A stretch of DNA of 8,826 bases from positions 3,202-12,027 of the forward strand of contig JAJYGO010000387.1 of assembly GCA_021785115.1 (NCBI GenBank), given 5' to 3'. Below the pieces are notes generated by a model. That model saw nothing but the letters and a program-made list of their open reading frames with translations. It was not told the DNA's origin and did not search any database. The stretch is from Chloroflexota bacterium (lineage in GTDB: Bacteria; Chloroflexota; Limnocylindria; Limnocylindrales; CSP1-4). The position numbers were made by a program, and so were the translations under genes. Shown piece by piece: positions 1 through 4,854 of this stretch. Numbering within the stretch: position 1 is the stretch's first letter; each line of letters starts with the position of its first letter.

Positions 1-134
1 AGGAACACGCGGCCGAAGTCCACGCCGAACAGCACCAGCAGCAGCATCACCGGCAGGACGAGCGAGAACTCGACCAGGGACTGGCCGAGCGTTCGCTGGC
101 GCCCGCGCCGCGGGCGCGGCAGGTTTGGTCGCAT
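1..134 (-). CDS. TadE-like pseudopilin, N-terminal part (runs off left edge)
   Basis: Forty-four codons are visible, from ATG at 132-134 to the left edge. The N-terminus is short and basic (RPRRGRQR). It is followed by GQSLVEF at residues 17-23 and a hydrophobic helix at about 22-38 ending VDFGRVF. This is the hallmark of the TadE family: Gly at -1, Glu at +5 and Phe at +6 around the expected TadV-type prepilin cleavage site. Known TadE proteins are pseudopilins of the Tad/Flp pilus; the local role here is inferred. An in-frame ATG nine codons upstream (159-161) is an alternative start. Neither start has a strong Shine-Dalgarno sequence, and 134 was chosen because it gives the usual short basic leader. 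Direct-repeat copy A lies 35 nt upstream, so the gene probably has its own leader and is not read through from the TadG-like gene at 633-1709. Confidence 0.85.
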   Translation of the reverse strand, partial: MRPNLPRPRRGRQRTLGQSLVEFSLVLPVMLLLVLFGVDFGRVF

Positions 135-169
135 GGGTGGCCTCAGGCCGGCTCCGGTCATCGGTGGCT

Positions 170-243
170 GACGGTCGCAAGTCAACCTTACGCAGGCGCT
201 TGCCGGGAGCCCATCCGATCGGCCATGGCCGGGGGTACTTTCG
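170..243 (-). repeat. 74-bp imperfect direct repeat, copy A (candidate leader element)
   Basis: This copy matches 430-503 at 60 of 74 positions without gaps. Conservation is in blocks: AAGGTTGACTTGC, ATCGGATGGGC and GTACCCCCGGCCA as read on the minus strand. It lies between a strong hairpin (280-305) and the TadE-like start at 134. On the minus strand GTAAG-GTTGA-CTTGC can form a hairpin, and the equivalent in copy B is GCAAG-GTTGA-CTTGC, a pairing-compatible change. A CCAT...ATGG pairing is also kept. I do not recognise it as a known riboswitch. Minus-strand orientation is inferred from the following gene. Confidence 0.6.
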
Positions 244-279
244 CCACGGGCCGGCTGGCCGGAGCGGCCGAAGATCCAG

Positions 280-305
280 GACGGGGCGCCCGAAGGCGCC
301 CCGTC
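280..305 (-). terminator. Perfect 11-bp hairpin with C(UUCG)G loop
   Basis: GACGGGGCGCC and GGCGCCCCGTC flank a CGAA loop, which reads UUCG on the minus strand. C(UUCG)G is an exceptionally stable RNA tetraloop, which favours function in minus-strand RNA. It begins 17 nt after a minus-strand stop codon at 323-325. No T-tract follows, so it would be a U-poor terminator or a processing/stability hairpin. Its 10-bp core is shared exactly with the hairpin at 583-610. Confidence 0.5.
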
Positions 306-322
306 GGCCCCGGCAGTGTCGG

Positions 323-388
323 CTAGTTGCGGACCAGCCCCAGGGAGCCGCAGGTCCGGTGGCGCCGGTGCCGCAGGCGCGGCAGCAT
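323..388 (-). other. Possible 21-codon mini-ORF between repeat B and hairpin
   Basis: An ATG at 386-388 opens a 21-residue frame rich in Arg and His (MLPRLRHRRHR...), ending TAG at 323-325. It sits 41 nt after repeat B and 17 nt before the 280-305 hairpin. That matches the position of the TadE-like ATG relative to repeat A (35 nt). There is no well-spaced Shine-Dalgarno sequence; GGGGAG lies about 16 nt upstream. The peptide resembles nothing I recognise and may be chance in GC-rich DNA. The transcript from repeat B to the hairpin could equally be a noncoding RNA. Confidence 0.15.
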
Positions 389-429
389 GGCTCGCTGCGA
401 CGTCTCCCCGGGGACGCCCGACGGGGAAC

Positions 430-503
430 GACGGTGGCAAGTCAACCTTGCGGCGCGGCTTGCGAGCGGCCCATCCGATGGGTCGTGGCCGGGGGTACGT
501 TCG
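430..503 (-). repeat. 74-bp imperfect direct repeat, copy B (candidate leader element)
   Basis: This is the partner of 170-243 at 81% identity. On the minus strand it contains CCCAT-CGG-ATGGG, a self-complementary hairpin, and GCAAG-GTTGA-CTTGC, another hairpin. It starts 79 nt after the hairpin that follows the TadG-like gene and precedes a stretch with only a 21-codon ORF. Hairpin, repeat and ATG therefore occur in the same order twice, with different spacings, so this is not a simple tandem duplication. TTGAC in the conserved block could be a -35 box, but no convincing -10 follows in either copy. Confidence 0.6.
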
Positions 504-582
504 GGCTCGGGCGGTGCGGCGCCGCGACAGGCGCGGCGACACGCGCGGCAACGGGCGCCCCAGCAGGAGTCGCGACGGATTC

Positions 583-610
583 GAACGGGGCGCCCGAAGG
601 CGCCCCGTTC
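583..610 (-). terminator. Perfect 12-bp hairpin with C(UUCG)G loop after TadG-like gene
   Basis: GAACGGGGCGCC and GGCGCCCCGTTC enclose CGAA (UUCG in minus-strand RNA). It begins 22 nt after the stop of the TadG-like gene at 633, the normal place for a factor-independent terminator. No U-run follows, as is common in GC-rich bacteria. It probably ends the three-gene minus-strand operon. Confidence 0.6.
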
Positions 611-632
611 TCCCCCAGCGGTGTGGGTGCCG

Positions 633-1709
633 TCAGTGGACGAGTTCGATGCCGAGGGCCGAGCCCTTGGGCTGTGGCGTCGTGGTGGTCGGCCCCGGGA
701 AGAACACCTGGCGGAGCACGCCCTCGATGTCCTTCCCCCCGTCGCAGGCGGTGAGCTGCATCCCGGCGAAGCCGACGATGTGGTACCAGGCACCGGCGCC
801 GCTGCCGCCTGCCACATCCCAGATCGGCACGATCACCTGCACGTTGTTGGTGATGTAGTAGCTGCAGTCGGCGCTGTTCTTGTCGCCCGGCAGGCTGCCG
901 ATCCGGTCCGCGGGCGCCGGCCCGTGGGACACGGTCGTGCAGCACCCGTAGCTGTTCGCGGGCGGGCCGATCTCCGACTGCAGGAAGGTCTTGGAGGTGT
1001 CGCAGCCCGCGTCGATCATGCCGAGGCCGTAGCCGGTGCACTTGCCGGCCGCGCCGAACTTGAGCCACCCGAAGCCGCCGGGCACGTTGAGGCTGCCGGG
1101 CGTCAGGTGCACCGGCTGGCAGTCGACAGAGCTGCCCACGTCGCCCGAGCAGAGCGGGAAGGTGTCGTAGGTGGCCTGCGACACCCCGGCGGGGAACACA
1201 TTGCCTGGCGGGCCGGCGAGGGAGTAGCCGCCCTTCGCCGTCGCGACGGCGCTGGCGGTCCAGTTGGAGATCCCGGCCACCCCGAGGAAGAACGGGTTCC
1301 ACGTCCGGGAGGAGCCGACCGTCACCCCGACCGTCCCGGCGGGGATCACCCCGCCGGAGATCGTGCCGACGAAGCCGTTCGGGGTGCCGCTGCTGGTCAC
1401 GTAGACCGGACCGCTCGGGCTGCCGAAGGTGACCGGCGTGCCGCCGTTGGCCTGGATGCTGTTGGCGATCGCGGCCTGCACGTTGGCGTCGGTGCCGTTG
1501 ATGGTGTCGCCGCCGACCCACTCGGCGATGACCCTGGCGCCGGCTAGGGCCGCGAAGTCGGCGGCGTTCTGGGCGCCGCGACGCTGCGCCAGCGCGTAGC
1601 CGCCGTCGATGACGAGGCCGGCGAGCAGGATGACCACCGTCGAGGCCAGGGCGAAGACGACGAGCATCTGGCCCCGCTGGCGGTGTGCCGAAATGGAAGG
1701 GCGAGCCAT
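633..1709 (-). CDS. TadG-like pilus-associated surface protein
   Basis: 358 residues. The N-terminus RGQMLVVFALAS (12-23) leads into one membrane helix (about 17-35), then the TadE/TadG-like signature IDGGYALAQRRGAQNAADFAALAGA (34-58 region; IDGG and NAADFAALAGA are diagnostic). The remainder should lie outside the membrane. It has a first segment ending VGSSRTWNPFFLGVAGI (131-147 region) and a second half with eight Cys (187, 197, 224, 236, 256, 257, 282, 322), enough for four disulfides. Near the C-terminus is VGFAGMQLTAC, similar to the ends of other TadG-like proteins. TadG-like proteins are linked to Tad pilus assembly or anchoring; the precise role here is unknown. The ATG lies 9 nt after the stop of the TadE-like gene, and the Shine-Dalgarno AGGAGG overlaps that TAG stop, so the two are cotranscribed. 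No von Willebrand A motif (DxSGS) is visible. Confidence 0.85.
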   Translation of the reverse strand: MARPSISAHRQRGQMLVVFALASTVVILLAGLVIDGGYALAQRRGAQNAADFAALAGARVIAEWVGGDTINGTDANVQAAIANSIQANGGTPVTFGSPSGPVYVTSSGTPNGFVGTISGGVIPAGTVGVTVGSSRTWNPFFLGVAGISNWTASAVATAKGGYSLAGPPGNVFPAGVSQATYDTFPLCSGDVGSSVDCQPVHLTPGSLNVPGGFGWLKFGAAGKCTGYGLGMIDAGCDTSKTFLQSEIGPPANSYGCCTTVSHGPAPADRIGSLPGDKNSADCSYYITNNVQVIVPIWDVAGGSGAGAWYHIVGFAGMQLTACDGGKDIEGVLRQVFFPGPTTTTPQPKGSALGIELVH

Positions 1710-1718
1710 CGCGGCCTC

Positions 1719-2279
1719 CTAGTTGACGACCATGGTCGAGGACGCGGTCGTGGTGAGGGTGCCGATGAGCTGGCTGATCACCGGCGTGATCGGCGTGAAG
1801 GTCTGGTCCACGCGGACCCAGAACACGCTCTTGCTCGCGACCCGGTTCGCCGCGGCGCAGTCGGTGTTCGTCCAGTCGGGTGTCGGCGTCGTCCCGGTGG
1901 GCTGGCAGCTGAAGTAGACGTCCTTGACGGCGCCGAAGGGCGCGACCATCCGGTTGGCGGCGACGGTGACCTCGGCCTGGAGGCTGTTCGACGCCCCGGC
2001 GACGGTGGCGGGGCAGACGTGAGCGCCGGGGTTCGCCGCCGTGATCGACGCCGAGGCGGCCACGCAGCCGGGGTCGTCGGCGGTGGTCTTGCCGATCCAG
2101 GCCGCCTCGGCGGCTCCAACCCTCGCCGCCTCGCGCGCGGCCTGCGACAGCACGCTGTTCAGGTACACGTAGCGGCCCACGTCGATGAGCCCGAACAGGA
2201 TCAGGAGGAACACCGGCAGGACGAGCGCGAACTCGACCAGGCCCTGCCCCCTCGCCCCGGATCGCGGCTTGGCGTTCAT
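1719..2279 (-). CDS. TadE-like pseudopilin
   Basis: 186 residues, a usual length for TadE. The leader MNAKPRSGAR precedes GQGLVEFALVLPVFLLILFGLID (11-33 region), which carries the prepilin-type Gly/Glu(+5)/Phe(+6) pattern and a single membrane helix. Then comes SQAAREAARVGA (45-56), the conserved amphipathic stretch of TadE proteins. The C-terminal half contains VRVDQTFTPITPVISQLIG (155-173) and ends TASSTMVVN, matching the family's beta-rich end. Four Cys (72, 89, 125, 141) lie outside the membrane. The ATG shares its A with the TGA stop of the upstream PKD gene (TGATG), so translation is probably coupled. An open frame continues far upstream of this ATG, but that part reads as low-complexity antisense of the neighbour and is rejected. 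Confidence 0.9.
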   Translation of the reverse strand: MNAKPRSGARGQGLVEFALVLPVFLLILFGLIDVGRYVYLNSVLSQAAREAARVGAAEAAWIGKTTADDPGCVAASASITAANPGAHVCPATVAGASNSLQAEVTVAANRMVAPFGAVKDVYFSCQPTGTTPTPDWTNTDCAAANRVASKSVFWVRVDQTFTPITPVISQLIGTLTTTASSTMVVN

Positions 2280-3496
2280 CACGACAGCGGGATGTCGAAG
2301 GTCTTGGAGTCGGTGCCGGCGTCGTTCTTGACGGTCAGCGTCACGTGCACCGTCTTGCCCGAGTAGGCGTGGGCGTAGGAGTGCACCGGGGGGGTCGGCG
2401 TCCCCGATGCCGACGTGCCGTCGCCGAAGTCCCAGGCCCACGCGGGGTGGCAGGCGGGGTCCGACATGAATCCGCTGGAGGTGCCGTCGAATGTGAACGG
2501 CGTGGCCCCCTGGCCGCCGTTGTTGGCGGCCGACCAGTTGGTGATGTTGCCCTTCTTGTCGTAGATGGCGGCCGGGGACACCGTGAAGTCGGCGGTGGGG
2601 GTCTTGCAGGTGGTCGTCCCGAGCGTGATCACCTGCACCAGCGAGGTGGTCGACCCGGCGCTGTTGGTCACGGTCAGGGTCACGTTGAACGTGCCGGAGG
2701 CGCCGTACGTGTAGTCCTGCGTGACCCCCTCGCGGTACGGATCGAGCGGGTCCGGCGGACTGGCGTTGCTGGCGCCGCCGAAGTTCCACTCGTAGGTGAT
2801 GTTCTGGCACGGGAAGGGGAGGCTCGTCGCGCCCGAGGCGTCGACGGAGATCAGCAGGGGCTGGTTGACCTTGTCGGGGCTCTGCCAGGTGAAGGTCGGG
2901 ACGGGCGGCAAGGTGGAGCATGACGCGGGGGGCGTGCCGCCGCCGGCCGCGTACACGGCCACCGCGGCCGTCGCATCGGCGCCGACCTGAAGGCCGCCGG
3001 GCCAGAAGGAGCCGATCAGCGGCGTGAAGAACGTGAAGGTCTCGCTGGCGGCGACCGTGACCGTGTTGCCGGCGCCGGTCCCGCCCAGCGCGTTCGAGCA
3101 CGCGACAGGGGCGCACGTGGCCGTCGCGCTGACCGCGCCCTCGCCCTGCTGCGCCTGCACGTTCGACTCGCGCACGGCGACCGTCGTCAGGGTCGCGTTG
3201 TCCACGGTCGGGTTCGCCGCCGCGTAGGCGGCGCCCTCGCGGGCGATGTTGTTCAGCTGGATGTACGTGAAGAACAGCCGGCCGAAGTCGACGGCGATGA
3301 GCAGCAGGAGCAGGAAGACGGGCAGGATCAGCACGAACTCGACCATCGACTGGCCGCGTGCGATCGACCTCGCCTGGCGGCGATGCGCCCACCACGCCCG
3401 GTGCGCACGCTCGGTGCGTCTGCCCGACTCCTCGGGCGCGGGCATGCGCTGGGGCGGCATGCGATAAGGGACCCGTGCGGGTCGCCGTGAGTCCAT
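2279..3496 (-). CDS. TadE-like protein with two C-terminal PKD domains
   Basis: 405 residues, about twice a normal TadE. Residues 1-47 are an unusually long basic leader. GQSMVEFVLILPVFLLLLLIAVDFG (48-72 region) carries the prepilin-like motif and membrane helix, followed by YIQLNNIAREGAAYAAANP (78-96). Residues 146-180 (TVAASETFTFFTPLIG...) match the usual TadE ending. After a linker come two PKD (Ig-like) domains. PKD1, about 198-292, has YEWNFGG and YGASGTFNVTLTVTN. PKD2, about 298-405, has the classical WDFGDG (355-360) and YSGKTVHVTLTVKN. PKD domains occur in extracellular proteins and often mediate protein or glycan contacts, so an exposed adhesive role is inferred. There are six Cys. 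The start is supported by GGGGGAG placed 5 nt before the ATG. It is the first gene of the minus-strand operon. Confidence 0.88.
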   Translation of the reverse strand: MDSRRPARVPYRMPPQRMPAPEESGRRTERAHRAWWAHRRQARSIARGQSMVEFVLILPVFLLLLLIAVDFGRLFFTYIQLNNIAREGAAYAAANPTVDNATLTTVAVRESNVQAQQGEGAVSATATCAPVACSNALGGTGAGNTVTVAASETFTFFTPLIGSFWPGGLQVGADATAAVAVYAAGGGTPPASCSTLPPVPTFTWQSPDKVNQPLLISVDASGATSLPFPCQNITYEWNFGGASNASPPDPLDPYREGVTQDYTYGASGTFNVTLTVTNSAGSTTSLVQVITLGTTTCKTPTADFTVSPAAIYDKKGNITNWSAANNGGQGATPFTFDGTSSGFMSDPACHPAWAWDFGDGTSASGTPTPPVHSYAHAYSGKTVHVTLTVKNDAGTDSKTFDIPLS

Positions 3497-3508
3497 TCAC
3501 ACTCCCCC

Positions 3509-3542
3509 GGCCAACCAAGTGGCTGAAGTGTTTCTGGTTGCC
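3509..3542 (-). promoter_or_regulatory. 5'-UTR stem-loop abutting the Shine-Dalgarno sequence
   Basis: On the minus strand GGCAACCA (3542-3535) can pair with TGGTTGGCC (3517-3509), with one bulged G and a 17-nt loop. The stem ends exactly where the GGGGGAG Shine-Dalgarno sequence (3508-3502) of the PKD gene begins. It could influence ribosome access or mRNA stability. The pairing is seen in the sequence; the function is inferred. Confidence 0.3.
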
Positions 3543-3591
3543 TATGGACCGACAGGGTCGCCCCTGGTCGGTGTGGTGCCCGGTTCGATCA

Positions 3592-3647
3592 CCCGATACT
3601 AGGGGAGCCCACCGGGGTTACAACCGTACTAGTACCCACTTATCGGG
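3592..3647. repeat. Nested palindromes around the candidate promoter
   Basis: CCCGATA at 3592-3598 is the exact inverse of TATCGGG at 3641-3647, with 42 bp between them. Inside lies a perfect 10-bp palindrome, GTACTAGTAC (3626-3635), just upstream of the candidate -35 box. This placement suits operators or an activator site. No cognate regulator is known. Confidence 0.35.
3596..3623 (-). promoter_or_regulatory. Candidate sigma-70-type promoter of minus-strand TadE/TadG operon
   Basis: On the minus strand TTGTAA (3623-3618, 4/6 to TTGACA) and TAGTAT (3601-3596, 4/6 to TATAAT) are 16 bp apart. They stand out in a locally AT-richer patch, and the leader to the ATG at 3496 would be about 90 nt. 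The boxes are weak, so this remains a candidate. Confidence 0.35.
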
Positions 3648-3759
3648 CGCCTCGGGCAGATGTCGCACGGTTTTCGGTGCCGGGCTGCACCGCGGAGGGG
3701 GGCGCTGGGGTCGTGCAGGATGCACCGGCCTGAGGGAAGCCGACTCTGCGTCGCGTCCC

Positions 3760-3991
3760 GATGGCCTGCGCGGCGTCCGCCTCGTGGTCAGCGACGACCA
3801 CCTAGGCCCTCAACAAGGACATCAAGCGCCGGACGGCGGTCGTCAGCTTGGTCCGCCTCGTCGGCATGGTGCTCGCCGAGCAGGACGACGAGTGGCAGGA
3901 CGGGCGGCGCTACTTCGCGCCCGAGACGATGGCCGTCGTCGACGCCGTCGTCGACCACGCGGAGGTGCCGACGCTGCTGATGGCGAGCTGA
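3760..3991 (+). pseudogene. IS256-family transposase remnant, frameshifted and internally deleted
   Basis: Two short pieces in different frames read like one IS256-family (mutator-type) transposase. The first, 3760-3807, gives DGLRGVRLVVSDDHLG, the segment around the second catalytic Asp. The second, 3809-3991, is one frame on and 60 residues long. It starts LNKDIKRRTAVVS and continues LVRLVGMVLAEQDDEWQ, DGRRYFAPETMA and a stop at 3989-3991. In intact relatives LNKEIKRRT follows directly on the catalytic Glu, and roughly 100 or more residues separate the two pieces, so both the spacer and the catalytic Glu are gone. The GIFPN-type segment normally after RTRVV is also missing. An in-frame TAG at 3803-3805 blocks reading. 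No N-terminal part or left end is visible. It is certainly inactive and marks past insertion between the two pilus operons. Confidence 0.75.
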
Positions 3992-4018
3992 CGGGCGCGG
4001 CGCGAGGACGACGCGCTG

Positions 4019-4043
4019 CTACATCACGCGCTGGGACTTGACC
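4019..4043 (+). repeat. Probable right terminal inverted repeat of the IS256-like relic
   Basis: CTACATCACG...GGGACTTGACC lies 27 bp after the transposase stop. Ends of the form ...CACNNNNNNGGGACTTGACC are typical of the right end of GC-rich actinobacterial IS256-family elements, from memory of the family. No matching left copy (GGTCAAGTCCC) was found between 3500 and 3760, which agrees with the 5' part of the element being lost. From 4044 to 4234 I see no gene or clear signal. Confidence 0.5.
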
Positions 4044-4234
4044 GCCCGGAGCCCCTTCCAGAGCGCGAAAGCCATCCATCGGGAGGGGCACGGGTCGCCA
4101 GTTCGACGAATGCCCGAGCCGTTCGAGCCAACGTTGCCGCCCGTCACCGGAAGATGTCGGCTCGCACCGGCAGAGGCGCGCCCAGTCAGGTCTGACAGGT
4201 ATTCTGAGAGGTCCCAGGACTAACGTACCGATCT

Positions 4235-4249
4235 CTACATGTAGTGGAG
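4235..4249 (+). promoter_or_regulatory. CTACATGTAG palindrome and Shine-Dalgarno site before plus-strand operon
   Basis: A perfect 10-bp palindrome (4235-4244) is followed directly by GGAG (4246-4249), 8 nt before the TTG start at 4258. The palindrome shares the TAC-N2-GTA core with the one before the minus operon (3626-3635). The Shine-Dalgarno spacing decides the TTG start, because no in-frame ATG or GTG is available nearby. A promoter could not be placed with confidence. Confidence 0.45.
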
Positions 4250-4257
4250 ACTCCGAC

Positions 4258-4854
4258 TTGCGAGCTACGAAGCGGTCCCGCGGCCAGAGCCTCGCTGAGT
4301 TCGCCCTGGTGGTGCCGGTGCTGCTCGCGATGGTGGGCGGGATCATCCAATTCGGCATGATCTTCTGGGCGCAGAACACCCTTACGCAGGTCGTCCGAGA
4401 CACGGGACGCTGGGCCGCGACTCAGCAGGGGTGCGCCCTCGGCACAACTGTCCCACAGGTGGACGTCGCGGGAGAAGCCAACAAGGTGGCGGGCAATTCC
4501 TCGCTGCTCGGCTATACGACGGGTGAATGGGCACAGCCGACGTCAGCAGGCTCGACCGATGCAAGCGTCAGCTCGTTCACCGGGGAGGGTATCGCGGTCG
4601 CCTGGGTGCAGGATTACGACCCAAAGACAGGGGGTTCCTGGACGCACCAGGGATGCCCCCCCAAGAACAACCAGGCCGTATACCACGTGACGATACGGAT
4701 CAATCACGCTGTCCCCCTCTTCTTCCCGGGCATGCAGTACCTTCCGGCATTCAGCTCGTGTGACGGCACCGCGGCCGTTGGGGGAGTAAGCGGGCCCTGC
4801 GCTCTCCTGTCCAGTACCGCTCAGTTCCGGATGGAGCCGGCGCCCAATCCATGA
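4258..4854 (+). CDS. TadE-like pseudopilin (second module, TTG start)
   Basis: 198 residues from a TTG start with GGAG 8 nt upstream. The leader RATKRSR precedes GQSLAEFALVVPVLLAMVGGIIQFG (9-33 region), which has Gly at -1, Glu at +5 and Phe at +6, followed by a membrane helix. Then FWAQNTLTQVVRDTGRWAA (36-54) replaces the usual QAAREAAR stretch. The extracellular part holds four Cys (59, 133, 168, 181) and the segment VYHVTIRINHAVPLFFPGMQYL (141-162 region), similar to the beta-rich end of TadE proteins. It is a clear paralogue of the minus-strand TadE-like proteins but is diverged from them and less GC-biased at third codon positions. Its TGA overlaps the next gene's ATG (ATGA). Role inferred: pseudopilin of a Tad-like pilus. 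Confidence 0.87.
   Translation: MRATKRSRGQSLAEFALVVPVLLAMVGGIIQFGMIFWAQNTLTQVVRDTGRWAATQQGCALGTTVPQVDVAGEANKVAGNSSLLGYTTGEWAQPTSAGSTDASVSSFTGEGIAVAWVQDYDPKTGGSWTHQGCPPKNNQAVYHVTIRINHAVPLFFPGMQYLPAFSSCDGTAAVGGVSGPCALLSSTAQFRMEPAPNP

Noticed and set aside
170..215. TTGACT in the repeats as a -35 box of a sigma-70 promoter
   Set aside because: No -10-like hexamer occurs 16-18 bp downstream in either copy.
170..503. Repeats A and B as a c-di-GMP (GEMM-type) riboswitch
   Set aside because: The hallmark GACGCAAAGCC block and the tetraloop-receptor arrangement are absent in both orientations.
170..503. Repeats A and B as a CRISPR or tandem-repeat array
   Set aside because: There are only two copies, 81% identical, 260 bp apart and with unequal flanks, and no cas genes are present.
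442..1521. Minus-strand 359-codon frame overlapping the TadG-like gene
   Set aside because: It is a frame-shifted shadow of the TadG-like gene, rich in Arg and Gln, with no recognisable motif.
327..1547. Long plus-strand open frame (406 codons) opposite the TadG-like gene
   Set aside because: The product is an Arg/Gly/Ala/Val-rich low-complexity sequence with no domain. The minus strand encodes a clear TadG-like protein with family motifs and a good ribosome site.
1719..3518. One 599-codon protein fused to the TadE-like gene
   Set aside because: The upstream part is Arg/His/Gly-rich antisense-like sequence out of frame with the PKD protein. The true TadE leader starts at 2279 and overlaps the upstream stop as TGATG.
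3843..4403. Minus-strand 186-codon frame across the intergenic region
   Set aside because: It is low-complexity and overlaps the IS256-like fragment, the promoter region and the start of the plus-strand TadE-like gene.
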